Shown in pieces: positions 1 through 8,296 of a stretch of DNA of 48,438 nt. Position 1 is the first letter of the stretch, and each line of letters opens with the position of its first letter. A program made the translations under genes and the position numbers. The notes beneath the pieces are model-generated. The model had not been told where the DNA came from. It saw nothing but the letters and a program-made list of their open reading frames with translations, and made no database searches. Source of the DNA: Hyphomicrobiaceae bacterium (GTDB lineage Bacteria; Pseudomonadota; Alphaproteobacteria; Rhizobiales; Methyloligellaceae); NCBI GenBank assembly GCA_028066055.1, contig JALCBY010000026.1:1-48438 (forward strand), read 5' to 3'.

Positions 1-2
1 TC

Positions 3-578
3 GACTTTGGCATCGTTCTCTATGGCAGGAAGGCGGAACCGGTATTTGTGAACGCAGCCGCCCAACGCATCATCGATCAAAAGGACGGCGTGGCGCTCGA
101 TGCCCGGCATCTCTCCTTCTTTGAACCCGATGCGAATAAGACCTTCCAGGATATGGTGTCAGCGCTTTTTCGGCGGGATATTCCTCTGAGTTCGAAATCC
201 GGCGGTATTCTGAAAATTCCCCGCCCGTCAGGGAAAAAGGCATTCGGCGCAGTGCTGATACCCATGCAGTCGCAAAAGGACGTTGGCTCCGGATCGGCCA
301 CTGCCGCCATATTCCTGTTTGACCCCCTTGCCAACAGAACAACGGCAATTGAGCTGTTCGTCAAAAGTCACGACTTGTCGCGTTCGGAAGCGGAATTGGC
401 GCACCGGTTGTCCCTTGGCGACAGTTTGGACGAAGCGGCAGCCTATCGTGGCATCAGCCGCAACACCGCCAAAGGGCAACTGCGTTCCATTTTCGCCAAG
501 ACGAACACCAACCGGCAATCGGAGCTCGTCAGCTTCCTGTTGCGCTCGATTGCGGGGATTAACTTACAGACCGGTTAG
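3..578 (+). CDS. LuxR-type DNA-binding regulator, 5' end outside window
   Basis: The reading frame is open from the first bases of the window, so the N-terminus lies upstream; the GTG at 48 is internal. The first visible residues (FGIVLYGRKAEPVFVNAAAQ) resemble the start of a PAS-like sensing domain of the kind that reads 'old value, then next residue in a beta strand'. The last 65 residues form a LuxR/GerE-type helix-turn-helix: LSRSEAELAHRLSLGDSLDE is followed by AAYRGISRNTAKGQLRSIFA and a recognition helix with KTNTNRQSELV. It should bind DNA as a dimer in the cytoplasm. There is no receiver domain in the visible part, so I cannot tell whether it is a response regulator or a stand-alone sensor. 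The target is unknown, and no neighbour in the window suggests one. Confidence 0.85.
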   Translation, partial: DFGIVLYGRKAEPVFVNAAAQRIIDQKDGVALDARHLSFFEPDANKTFQDMVSALFRRDIPLSSKSGGILKIPRPSGKKAFGAVLIPMQSQKDVGSGSATAAIFLFDPLANRTTAIELFVKSHDLSRSEAELAHRLSLGDSLDEAAAYRGISRNTAKGQLRSIFAKTNTNRQSELVSFLLRSIAGINLQTG

Positions 579-805
579 TCACGAAATACACCAGTAGTTC
601 CGTATACCCTTGATGAACACGCCATGGGCCTCGGTATCGTCGCGAAAGCGGCGCTCGACGCGTACCACCATGGTTTCGGTTGCCGCGATCTCGTCCAGGC
701 GGTTGGCGCATCAATGGGCATTGACAAGACAACATCAGCACGTTGTCGCGTCGGAAACTGGAAGGCCGGCCCGCGGTTTCCCGCGGACCGGCCATAAGCA
801 TAAGA
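579..805. other. Intergenic region between LuxR gene and rnpB
   Basis: No convincing gene is present. The only coding-like stretch is a stop-to-stop minus-strand frame at 579-710 of 43 codons whose composition (acidic/basic alternation, ending in a Tyr-Trp) looks protein-like. It has a stop immediately before it and no start with a ribosome binding site, so it may be a remnant. The region also carries the rnpB terminator hairpin. Confidence 0.4.
764..793 (-). terminator. Hairpin downstream of rnpB
   Basis: Two 13-base arms (764-776 and 781-793, GGCCGGCCCGCGG against CCGCGGACCGGCC) pair with one mismatch around a TTTC loop. It lies about 15 bases beyond the 3' end of the RNase P RNA on its strand, followed by a modest T-rich stretch (TTCCAGTTTCC). 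This is the likely rnpB terminator. Confidence 0.6.
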
Positions 806-807
806 TT

Positions 808-1236
<429 letters not shown>

Positions 1237-1307
1237 AGGGAATTCACAATCCTTGAGTCAAGGGCCGCGTTCGAAAGTTAACTTCCCGACTGCAAAAGAA
1301 AAACGCC

Positions 1308-2762
1308 TCAAATCCGGGCGATATCGCGGCACGCGGCAACCGCCTCCCTGATGTCCTTGACCGGATAGCCGGCATATCCCATGAGCAGCCCGCTTCGGGC
1401 GTGATCTCCAAGAGTGAGCTGGCTCAAGGGGCGCGCCACGATACCGCGCTCGCCATATGAGCGGGCGAGAGCCACGTCGTCAGTCTCCGGCGGCAACTCG
1501 GCCACAAGCTGCATCCCCCCGGCCGGTCTGTTGACGCGCATGCGCGTCCCGAAATTCTCCTCAAGCGCTGAAACGAGCGCATCCTGACGCTCCTCGTAGA
1601 GCGCGCACGTCCGCCGCACATGGGCGCGCAGATGCCCCTCCTCGATGAACTTCGCCAAGGCGAGCTGGACGACACCCGGCGCAATGTGCCCGCTGTTGCG
1701 TTGCAGGGAGCGAAGCGGTTCGGCAAGTGCCGGCGGAACCACCGCATAGCCCACGCGAATGCCGGGCTGAAGGATCTTCGAGAAGGTGCCGATATAGAGA
1801 ACCCGGCCCGACGCATCGAGCCCCTGCAGGGCGGCGACCGGACGCCCCTGAAACTGGAACTCGCTGTCATAGTCATCCTCGATGATGAAAGCGCCATGGC
1901 GCGATGCGCATTCCAGCAGTTCCAGGCGGCGCGCGAGCGGCATGAGAATGCCGGTGGGATACTGGTGGGACGGGGTGACGTAGATCAGCCGCGGCCGTGG
2001 ATGATTGCCCGCCGGGTTGAGCCCGTCCTTGTCGACAGGAACGGGCACGAGTGTCGCGCCGGTGCCGGAGAAGGCGGCACGGGCGCCAAGATAACCGGGA
2101 TCCTCGACCCAAACCTTGTCTTGCGGATCGAGCATGGCGCGCGCGAGCAGGTCGAGCGCACCCTGCGCCGATGACGTCACGATGATCTGCTCCGGGTCGG
2201 CCTGGACACCCCGCATTTCACGCAAATGGTCGCTCAGCGCCGCCCGCAGCCGCGGCAATCCCCAGGTTCCGCCATAGGCCAGCGCGCTATCTTCCAGTTC
2301 GTGGCTCGCGCGCCGCAACAGCCGGGCCCAAAGATCGCGAGGAAAGGACTCAAGGTCGGGAATTCCCGGCATGAAGGCGCGCGGGTTTTCCCCGTCCGGG
2401 GTCGCTCTCGTAATCATTGCCATTCGGTCGGCGGAGCGCGAGAGAGAGTAGTCCGGCGGCGGCGCATCGGGTTCGCGGCGCGCGGCGCGCATGAGACCGC
2501 GGCGCAGCTGGCCGGAGACGACGGTCCCCGCACCCTGGCGCGTCTCGAGATAGCCTTCCGCGGCAAGTTGCTCGAGGGCGGCCAGAACCGTGTTGCGGGC
2601 AACGCCGAGTTGAACCGCCATCGAGCGGCTTGCGGGAATTCGCGTCCCCGCGGGCAAATGGCCGTTCAGAATGGCATCCCGCAACTGCGTATAAAGCTGG
2701 CGGTACAGAGACACGGACGCGGCGCGTTCCAGATCGACAATTCCTGAGAGTGCATCCAGCAA
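1308..2762 (-). CDS. MocR/PdxR-family regulator (GntR HTH fused to aminotransferase fold)
   Basis: The protein is 484 residues. Residues 13-82 form a GntR-type winged helix (SLYRQLYTQLRDAILNGHL, then RIPASRSMAVQLGVARNTVL). Residues 105-480 form a fold-type I aminotransferase domain. The PLP-binding lysine is K329 in GTFSKILQPG, and the aspartate pair in IIEDDYDSEF holds the cofactor nitrogen. Proteins of this family use PLP or an amino-acid aldimine as the signal and usually control a divergently transcribed gene. Here that is the PPOX flavoprotein at 2861, sharing a 98-bp intergenic region. The signal could therefore be a B6 vitamer, but it could equally be an unrelated amine. Length and architecture are normal for the family. 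The start is the ATG nearest the shared promoter region. Confidence 0.93.
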   Translation of the reverse strand: MLDALSGIVDLERAASVSLYRQLYTQLRDAILNGHLPAGTRIPASRSMAVQLGVARNTVLAALEQLAAEGYLETRQGAGTVVSGQLRRGLMRAARREPDAPPPDYSLSRSADRMAMITRATPDGENPRAFMPGIPDLESFPRDLWARLLRRASHELEDSALAYGGTWGLPRLRAALSDHLREMRGVQADPEQIIVTSSAQGALDLLARAMLDPQDKVWVEDPGYLGARAAFSGTGATLVPVPVDKDGLNPAGNHPRPRLIYVTPSHQYPTGILMPLARRLELLECASRHGAFIIEDDYDSEFQFQGRPVAALQGLDASGRVLYIGTFSKILQPGIRVGYAVVPPALAEPLRSLQRNSGHIAPGVVQLALAKFIEEGHLRAHVRRTCALYEERQDALVSALEENFGTRMRVNRPAGGMQLVAELPPETDDVALARSYGERGIVARPLSQLTLGDHARSGLLMGYAGYPVKDIREAVAACRDIARI

Positions 2763-2860
2763 ATTGGCACCAAAAAAATTTAAATAATGGACCTTTTAAT
2801 AGAGCCTAATACAACGCTATATACCGCAAAACAAGAGCGAAGCAATTGGATGTTGGCGGA
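2763..2860. promoter_or_regulatory. Divergent promoter region of MocR regulator and PPOX gene
   Basis: This 98-bp AT-rich spacer separates two divergent genes. It contains TTGGCACC (2764-2771) and ATGGACC (2788-2794), spaced 24 bases apart in the same orientation. Direct repeats of this kind are typical of MocR operators, though the match between the two is imperfect. Runs such as AAAAAAATTTAAATAAT would serve as AT-rich promoter DNA. The operator assignment is inference. Confidence 0.35.
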
Positions 2861-3520
2861 ATGGACACATACGCAAAATCGAAACTGAACAAGGTCCGGC
2901 TCAACAAGCGTGCGGAATACGACAGGAAAACCGTTCACAAGATTATCGATGACGGTCTCGTGGCCCATGTCGGCTTCGTCGATCAGGATTGGCCCATAGT
3001 CGTTCCGATGATCTATGCGCGGATCGACGAAACGCTTTACCTCCACGGCGCGAAAGCGGCGCGTTTCGCGAAAGCCATGGGCAAAGGTATTCAAACTTGC
3101 ATCACGGTCACCCATCTCGACGGCCTCGTGCTCGCGCGCTCCGCGTTTCATTCCTCGGTGAATTACCGCTCCGTGGTCGTGCATGGACACGCCAAGCCGG
3201 TGACTGACAAGGACGAAAAGATAGAAGCCCTGACGCTGGTCACCGACCGCATTGCACCCGGACGCTGGGACGAAGCGCGCGAGATGACCGACAAGGAACT
3301 CAGGAGCACGGGTGTCATATCGGTCCCCATCGAGCACGCCGCCGCGAAAGTCCGTACCGGCGGACCGATCGACGATGAGGAGGACTATGACCTGCCGATC
3401 TGGGGCGGGGTTGTTCCGATGCGCCAGGTGTTCGATCCGCCGGAAGACGATGGACGGCTGGCCCCCGGCACCCAACTGCCGGAATCGATCAAAAAGCTGC
3501 TGGCCGGCAATTCCGGCTGA
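2861..3520 (+). CDS. Pyridoxamine 5'-phosphate oxidase-like (NimA-type) flavoprotein
   Basis: This 219-residue protein has a split-barrel FMN-binding fold. The N-terminal segment (TVHKIIDDGLVAHVGFVDQD) and the following WPIVVPMIYARIDETLYLHG are typical of the PPOX family, in which FMN binds at the dimer interface. The family includes true PNPOx enzymes, heme-binding proteins and 5-nitroimidazole reductases; this one resembles the NimA-type branch most. It is divergent from the MocR regulator at 1308-2762, which probably controls it. A TTG at 2846 would extend the frame, but the ATG at 2861 (MDTYAKSKLN) is preferred as the ordinary start. Substrate is not predictable from sequence. Confidence 0.85.
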   Translation: MDTYAKSKLNKVRLNKRAEYDRKTVHKIIDDGLVAHVGFVDQDWPIVVPMIYARIDETLYLHGAKAARFAKAMGKGIQTCITVTHLDGLVLARSAFHSSVNYRSVVVHGHAKPVTDKDEKIEALTLVTDRIAPGRWDEAREMTDKELRSTGVISVPIEHAAAKVRTGGPIDDEEDYDLPIWGGVVPMRQVFDPPEDDGRLAPGTQLPESIKKLLAGNSG

Positions 3521-3551
3521 CCTCTTCCCGCGCCTGACATAAAGTCGGGCC

Positions 3552-4295
3552 ATGGCTGTCGCGCACCGAAATCTCGTCGCAAAACTCACCTGGGATGAAG
3601 TTGCCGCCCGCATCGAAGCCGGCGCGGCAGCCGTGCTGCCCATCGGCGCGGGCGCCAAGGAACATGGGTTTCACCTGCCCATGGAAACCGATCGCATTCA
3701 GGCCGACTGGCTCGCCGGCGTGGCTACCGACGCGGTGGATGCACTCGTCTGGCCAACCCTGACCTACGGCTTCTATCCGGCGTTTGTGCACTATGCGGGC
3801 TCCGTCAGTCTGGCGCAGGAGACCTTTTCGAATTCCGTTCAGGACATCATCAGGGGATTGGCCGCTCACAATGTCGGAACCGTCCTGGTGATCAACACCG
3901 GTATCTCCACCTTGCAGCCCGTGGACGACGCCATCACAATGAGCGGCCACGCGGACATCGCCCACCATCTCAGGGTTCATGAAGGTCCACGCTATCGTGC
4001 AGCCGCAGACAGGCTGCGCGATCAAGCCGAGGGCACCCATGCCGATGAACTGGAGACCGCGCGCATGCTGGCGCTCGCGCCCGATGCGGTCAAAATGGCA
4101 AGGGCAACCGCGTCACCGCCCGGCAAGGGCGGTGCCAAGGGTCCGTTGACCCCGCACGATCCGAAATCGGCGAACTACAGCCCGAGCGGCAGCTGGGGCG
4201 ATCCAACATTGGCCACGCGCGAAAAGGGGCAAGCCCTGATCGAGGCAATGGCCGCCGATGTCGCAGAAATGGCCCGGAAAGCCGTCAGCCGTTAG
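3552..4295 (+). CDS. Creatininase-family amidohydrolase
   Basis: The protein has 247 residues, the usual length of the creatininase/MftE fold, a metal-dependent amidase. The metal-site region near residue 35 reads GAGAKEHGFHLPMETD; in creatininase itself the equivalent is G-S-x-E-Q-H-G, so the first glutamate is replaced here by lysine and the neighbouring position is Glu. The later segment THADELETARM matches the family's second metal-binding block, and LVINTGIST replaces the more usual NGHGGN. The substitutions occur together in a recognisable subfamily with YGFYPAFVHYAGS, so they are probably not damage. It follows the PPOX gene by 31 bases on the same strand and may be co-transcribed. The substrate is unknown; creatinine itself is unlikely to be assumed. 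Confidence 0.8.
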   Translation: MAVAHRNLVAKLTWDEVAARIEAGAAAVLPIGAGAKEHGFHLPMETDRIQADWLAGVATDAVDALVWPTLTYGFYPAFVHYAGSVSLAQETFSNSVQDIIRGLAAHNVGTVLVINTGISTLQPVDDAITMSGHADIAHHLRVHEGPRYRAAADRLRDQAEGTHADELETARMLALAPDAVKMARATASPPGKGGAKGPLTPHDPKSANYSPSGSWGDPTLATREKGQALIEAMAADVAEMARKAVSR

Positions 4296-4302
4296 ACTAG
4301 GC

Positions 4303-4605
4303 TCACTTTGATTTGCCGTCCACCGCAATTGCGCGCGGGCCGCTGCCACGATCGACATCGCTCAAATTCACGCGATTGGGCGATTCCCCGGGTGCGTTGT
4401 TCATGAAACCGTCGAGCTGCTTGAGCAGCGCGATGTGCGACTGCTGCATCTGGATTTCCAGGGACTTGGTCTTGATGACGTCTTCTGCCTTGGAGATCAG
4501 GTGATTGATGCGGCGGCGGGCTTCTTCGCCATTGTCCGCCATGCCGCAAACCTGGTCGGCAATATTTGCGAGTGTCCGCAGACGGTCGAGTTCATTCTTG
4601 ATCAT
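4303..4605 (-). CDS. Hypothetical small helical protein
   Basis: I do not recognise this 100-residue protein. It is mostly helical and soluble, with a conserved-looking N-terminal two thirds (NELDRLRTLANIADQVCGMA and SKAEDVIKTKSLEIQMQQSH) that could form a coiled coil. A polar, Asn/Asp/Gly-rich tail follows. The ATG at 4605 is chosen over that at 4611 because GAGGGAG sits eight bases upstream, whereas it would be too close to the first ATG. The gene converges on the creatininase-family gene with only seven bases between stops. No signal peptide or membrane segment is present. Confidence 0.65.
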   Translation of the reverse strand: MIKNELDRLRTLANIADQVCGMADNGEEARRRINHLISKAEDVIKTKSLEIQMQQSHIALLKQLDGFMNNAPGESPNRVNLSDVDRGSGPRAIAVDGKSK

Positions 4606-4697
4606 GCTCATTCTCCCTCACGCAATACGTTCCCTGCCGTCTCTCGCGGTGCCGACAAAACCGCACGAGTGCGGCGAAACTGAGGGAATTGCATGGC

Positions 4698-4722
4698 AAA
4701 TAAGGGCATCACGCCCTCATTT
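4698..4722 (-). terminator. Rho-independent terminator after the amidase gene
   Basis: On the minus strand AAATGAGGGC and GCCCTTATTT pair over ten bases (one G-T wobble) around the loop GTGAT. The 3' arm ends in a U-rich run. It lies about 40 bases after the amidase stop codon at 4760 and should end transcription of the DjlA-amidase unit. Confidence 0.65.
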
Positions 4723-4759
4723 CAGCAGAATCACTGATGCCGGCACGCGAACGAAATGT

Positions 4760-5521
4760 TCAGACCGTTGACGGCAATGCGTTCAGGAGTTTGACAACCG
4801 TTTCGCGTGTCGAGGCGTCGGCGCATCCATCAATGCGAATCTGTCGCCAATGACGTTGAAACGCGCGCACGACATTTGTCGTCGCATTGTCATAGACACC
4901 GCTCTCATCAATTCCGTAGCCCAGCGCCTGAAGGTCCCGCTGCAGCGTGGCGACGCTTTCACCTTTCTCACCCGCCGCAAACGCCGTGTCGGCATCGACA
5001 GGTTCAGGCTCCACCCAAAGCCCGACGCCGGCATCTGCCAATCGCCGCCAGTCGAATTTCTCGCCCGGGTCCGCCTTGCGCCCCGGTGCCACATCGGAAT
5101 GCGCAAGCACCCTTTGCGGCGGGATCGCATGGCGCTGCAGAATATCGACACACAATGCTTCGACGGCCACCATCTGCTCTTCCGGAAAGTCCGGATACCC
5201 GAGCTCATGACCGGGATTGTGGATCTCAATCCCGATCGAGCAGGAGTTGATGTCTTCCTCCCCGGCCCAATGAGAGACGCCCGCATGCCAGGCGCGGGCT
5301 TCTTCGCGCACCATCTGCGTGATGCGGCCTTCTTCATCGACGAGATAGTGGCAGGAGACCTTCGATTCTTCGGTCGTCAGCCAGGCAAGCGCGCCCTCGG
5401 CACTCTCCATGCCGGTATAGTGAAGCAGCAACAGATCCGGCGCACGATTACCTTTGCGCGGTTCGAAGTTCGGGGATGGACAAAAAAGTGTAACGAGGGC
5501 GCTGTCGGCGGTATCCGTCAA
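4760..5521 (-). CDS. AmpD-like N-acetylmuramoyl-L-alanine amidase with peptidoglycan-binding domain
   Basis: The protein cuts the bond between N-acetylmuramic acid and the stem peptide. Residues 25-160 form an amidase_2/PGRP domain. The zinc ligands are H34 (LLLHYTG), H141 (LAHSDVAPGRKADPG) and D151, the same trio as in AmpD. Residues 180-250 look like a peptidoglycan-binding helical domain (ATLQRDLQALGYGIDESGVY, then VVRAFQRHWR). There is no signal peptide, so it is probably a cytoplasmic recycling amidase acting on anhydro-muropeptides, like AmpD, although the binding domain is more typical of the AmiD branch. It starts at TTG (5521), whose last two bases overlap the TGA stop of the J protein upstream (TTGA), which points to translational coupling. 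No better start exists before residue 38. Confidence 0.92.
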   Translation of the reverse strand: MTDTADSALVTLFCPSPNFEPRKGNRAPDLLLLHYTGMESAEGALAWLTTEESKVSCHYLVDEEGRITQMVREEARAWHAGVSHWAGEEDINSCSIGIEIHNPGHELGYPDFPEEQMVAVEALCVDILQRHAIPPQRVLAHSDVAPGRKADPGEKFDWRRLADAGVGLWVEPEPVDADTAFAAGEKGESVATLQRDLQALGYGIDESGVYDNATTNVVRAFQRHWRQIRIDGCADASTRETVVKLLNALPSTV

Positions 5522-6243
5522 AGCCCCCGTTCCTTGGCGATCTGATCATATGCCTCGTTGATCGCCGCGATTTTCTCGGTCGCCAGTGCGATGAATTCCT
5601 CCGGTACGCCGCGTGCGAGCAGCTTGTCGGGATGGTTGTCCGCGACGAGCTTGCGATAGTGCGTCTTCAGGTCTTCATCGGAAATCTCGGGCGTCACCTC
5701 AAGCACGTCATAGGGGTTGCGCTTGTCAGAGGCGACGTGGCGCGCCTTGATATATTTGAATTCGGTGTCGGTGAAACCGAAACGCTTCGCGACTTCCTCC
5801 AGATACGCCTCTTCGGCCGGATGCATGACCTCATCCGCACCTGCGATGTAGAAGAGACCGTCCAGTATGTCTTCAAGGAGCTTCTTGTTGTCCTTGAACA
5901 TGCCGGCGAGTTGATCCGCGTATGCCTCGTAACCGGCGACATCCTGTTTCGCCAGGTTAAAGACGCGCGCGACGTTCTTCATCTCGCCTTCCGGCACCTT
6001 GAAGACATCCTTGAACGCGTTCACCTCATCTGCCGTCACCACGCCGTCGGCTTTCGCCATCTTCGCGCCGAGCGCGATGACCCCGACCGTGAACGCAACC
6101 TGATTTTCTCCACCCGCAGCCTCGCCATCGTCCTTGTCGCGATCAATCGCGAAATGACCGGCAAAGCCGCCCAATAGAGCGCCGATGGGACCGCCCACAG
6201 CCAGCCCCGCAGCAGCACCCGCCAATTTTCCCCAGATCGACAT
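5518..6243 (-). CDS. DjlA-like J-domain protein with TerB domain
   Basis: This 241-residue protein combines three parts. A short glycine/alanine-rich N-terminal hydrophobic segment (LAGAAAGLAVGGPIGALLGG) may insert in the membrane. A central TerB-like helical domain covers about residues 45-160 (ALGAKMAKADGVVTADEVNA). A C-terminal J domain carries the essential HPD motif in LVADNHPDKL. J proteins stimulate the ATPase of DnaK. The start at 6243 (MSIWGKLAG) matches the usual beginning of this family; an upstream ATG at 6291 adds sixteen residues that do not look conserved. It overlaps the amidase gene by four bases, so the two products are probably made together. The shared role could be envelope stress or cell-wall recycling, but that is inference. 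Confidence 0.9.
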   Translation of the reverse strand: MSIWGKLAGAAAGLAVGGPIGALLGGFAGHFAIDRDKDDGEAAGGENQVAFTVGVIALGAKMAKADGVVTADEVNAFKDVFKVPEGEMKNVARVFNLAKQDVAGYEAYADQLAGMFKDNKKLLEDILDGLFYIAGADEVMHPAEEAYLEEVAKRFGFTDTEFKYIKARHVASDKRNPYDVLEVTPEISDEDLKTHYRKLVADNHPDKLLARGVPEEFIALATEKIAAINEAYDQIAKERGL

Positions 6244-6405
6244 GAGGTGCAGCATACGCATTTTTTTCCGAAATGCATGCGAAGATTTCACGTATTTTCA
6301 CAACACGTTGGCCGGGATCGGGGGAAGATGGTAGAAGCTGCGTCGCGGTGTGGTTCCGCGCCGTCTTGCAACCGCCAATACCGACGCTGATACGGGGATC
6401 CTTCA

Positions 6406-7293
6406 ATGCAGAGTGCAGAGCGCACGGGGCTCGTCCTGGGACTCGTCGGTGTCGTCTGTTTCGGCCTGACGCTTCCCGCGACCCGCATCGCCCTTACGGG
6501 ACTCGACCCCTGGCTGATCGGGCTCGGACGCGGTGTCGTCGCCGGTATCGCTGCAGCGGTCATTCTCGCTGCGATGCGCGCCGGATGGCCGCCACGCGAC
6601 GCCTGGCGCGGCCTCTGCATCGCGGCCGGTGGCGTCGTGCTCGGATTTCCCCTGTTCGCCACGCTGGCTATGCAATACGCCCCCGCCGCGCACGGCGCAG
6701 TCGTTCTCGCCATTCTGCCGCTGATGACCGCCGTCGGCGGCGCCCTGCTCGCGGGTGAGCGGCCATCGCTCGGGTTTTGGGTGTGCAGCGTTGCCGGAAC
6801 CCTCGCCGTTCTCGTGTTCGCGCTCCTTGAAGGCGCGGGCAACGAGGGGTTTCACGCCGCAGATTTGTTGCTTGCCGCCGCCGTCATTGCCGCTGCGGTC
6901 GGATATGCGGAAGGCGGGAGGCTCGCCCGCACCATGGGCGGCTGGCAGGTCATCTGCTGGGTGCTGGTCATCTCGGCTCCCGTTTTGGCGGCCTTCCTGT
7001 TGCTGTGGGGTACGCCCATCAACTGGACCGCGTCGCTATATGCCTGGGGAGGCTTTCTCTACCTTGCTCTCGTCAGCCAGCTCCTTGCATTTTTTGCCTG
7101 GTATCAGGGGATGGCGCTGGGCGGCGTTGCCAAGGTCGGCCAGCTGCAATTGCTGCAAACCTTCGTTACGCTGGTTGCGGCTTGGGCTTTGCTTGGCGAG
7201 CGCATTACGTGGCTGCAAATTGCCTTTGCCTGCCTGGTGGTGGCGATCGTTGCCATTGGGCGCAATATGCAGGTCACGCGTCCGAAGAGCTGA
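6406..7293 (+). CDS. EamA/DMT-family membrane transporter
   Basis: The protein has 295 residues and about ten hydrophobic helices, arranged as two EamA repeats of five helices each. This is the normal architecture of drug/metabolite transporters. Typical sequence landmarks are the tail of helix 4-5 (LPLMTAVGGALLAGERPSLG) and the corresponding second repeat (LQTFVTLVAAWALLGERITW), each ending in the family's 'GE' motif. It is likely an exporter of an amino acid, nucleoside or similar small molecule in the inner membrane. The ATG is preceded by GGGGATCC, a fair ribosome binding site. It is a stand-alone gene that nearly touches the convergent HxlR gene (five bases between stops). No close similarity to the DMT pair at 45-47 kb is evident by eye. 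Confidence 0.9.
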   Translation: MQSAERTGLVLGLVGVVCFGLTLPATRIALTGLDPWLIGLGRGVVAGIAAAVILAAMRAGWPPRDAWRGLCIAAGGVVLGFPLFATLAMQYAPAAHGAVVLAILPLMTAVGGALLAGERPSLGFWVCSVAGTLAVLVFALLEGAGNEGFHAADLLLAAAVIAAAVGYAEGGRLARTMGGWQVICWVLVISAPVLAAFLLLWGTPINWTASLYAWGGFLYLALVSQLLAFFAWYQGMALGGVAKVGQLQLLQTFVTLVAAWALLGERITWLQIAFACLVVAIVAIGRNMQVTRPKS

Positions 7294-7298
7294 CGGGT

Positions 7299-7700
7299 CT
7301 ATGTTTTCGGCTTCATCGCCATGAATGTTTCAGGCGGCTTCCACGTATCCTCGATATAGGCGTTCGCCCAGCGGCAGATTTCCTGCAATACGGGAAGAAG
7401 CGCCCGCCCTGCCGGTGTCAGGCTGTAAGCATAACGGACCGGCCTGCTCTGATAGGGCTCTTTTGTAATAATGCCCTGCTGCTCCAGCTTGCGCAGACGC
7501 GCCGCCAGCAGGTTCGTTGGAACACCTTCCGGAGAATCACAAAACTGGTTGTAGCGATGCTTGCCGGTGAGCAGATCGCGAATCAGAATGAGAGACCATT
7601 TGTCCCCGACGATGTCGAGAGTGCTCGCAATCGGACACGACGAGCGTTCGCGCCCGCCTGATACCAACGATTTCGTCTTGGCCATGAGCGCCGTCTCCAT
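7299..7700 (-). CDS. HxlR-family transcriptional regulator
   Basis: This 133-residue winged-helix regulator carries the HxlR signature CPIASTLDIVGDKWSLILIRDL in the first third. That is followed by the wing region RLRKLEQQGIITKEPYQSRP and a C-terminal dimerisation helix. The conserved N-terminal cysteine is where many family members sense redox stress or electrophiles. The start at 7700 is preferred because GGGAG lies eleven bases upstream; a GTG at 7730 is possible. The gene is divergent from the GFA-family gene, and a perfect 9+1+9 palindrome lies between them (7760-7778). The protein probably represses that gene and itself. An electrophile or formaldehyde-like signal would fit but is not shown. 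Confidence 0.9.
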   Translation of the reverse strand: METALMAKTKSLVSGGRERSSCPIASTLDIVGDKWSLILIRDLLTGKHRYNQFCDSPEGVPTNLLAARLRKLEQQGIITKEPYQSRPVRYAYSLTPAGRALLPVLQEICRWANAYIEDTWKPPETFMAMKPKT

Positions 7701-7759
7701 ACTTTGGATAACTCCCGGCTTGAATAACACAAGTGACCCTGATATTCATGCGATACAGT

Positions 7760-7778
7760 AACTTTAAATTTTAAAGTT
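7760..7778. promoter_or_regulatory. Probable HxlR operator
   Basis: AACTTTAAATTTTAAAGTT is a perfect 19-base inverted repeat with nine-base arms and a single central base. It lies between the divergent HxlR gene and the GFA-family gene, 22 bases before the latter's start codon. HxlR operators commonly contain ACTT/AAGT half-sites, which are present here. Confidence 0.65.
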
Positions 7779-7799
7779 TCTAGTTGAGGGAGAATTGCC

Positions 7800-8222
7800 A
7801 TGACGACCGAATTCATCGGCGGCTGCCTGTGTGGCGCCGTAACCTACAAGGCAACCGCCGCGCCGCAGCTCGGCGGACATTGCCATTGCGTCGATTGCCG
7901 CAAATCGAGCGGAACCGGACATTGCTCACACCTGGCGATGAACGCCGACGACGTTGAGATCACGGGGAAAGCAATACAGTTCGACAAGCCGGCCGATAGC
8001 GGGAACATGGTCAGCCGGTTCTTCTGTGGCACCTGCGGTGGAGCAGTTTACTCAACCAATTCCGGGATGCCGGGGTTCGTTTTCCTGCGTGCATCGAGCC
8101 TGGATAATCCGGAAGTCTTCTCCCCCAGCATGATCGTCTACACGCGCGCCGCGCCAAGCTGGGATGTGATGGACACGTCCCTGCCGAGCTTCGAAACGAT
8201 GCCTCCTGAAATGCCGATATAG
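7800..8222 (+). CDS. GFA-family zinc-binding protein (CENP-V/GFA fold)
   Basis: The protein has 140 residues and the cysteine pattern of the GFA family: GGCLCGAVTY near the start, HCHCVDCRKSSGTG in the middle and FFCGTCGGAVYS in the second half. These cysteines bind two zinc ions. The fold is named after a proposed glutathione-dependent formaldehyde-activating enzyme, but most members have no proven activity, so a specific reaction is not assigned. A strong ribosome binding site (GAGGGAG) precedes the ATG. It is divergent from an HxlR regulator with a clear palindrome between them, which suggests that it is induced by a small reactive molecule. Confidence 0.88.
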   Translation: MTTEFIGGCLCGAVTYKATAAPQLGGHCHCVDCRKSSGTGHCSHLAMNADDVEITGKAIQFDKPADSGNMVSRFFCGTCGGAVYSTNSGMPGFVFLRASSLDNPEVFSPSMIVYTRAAPSWDVMDTSLPSFETMPPEMPI

Positions 8223-8296
8223 CTGTATTCCGGGTGGTTGCGCCGGCCAACGCCATCCCCCTACCCTGCAGTCATGTGATCGCAGAGGTCGGCGAA

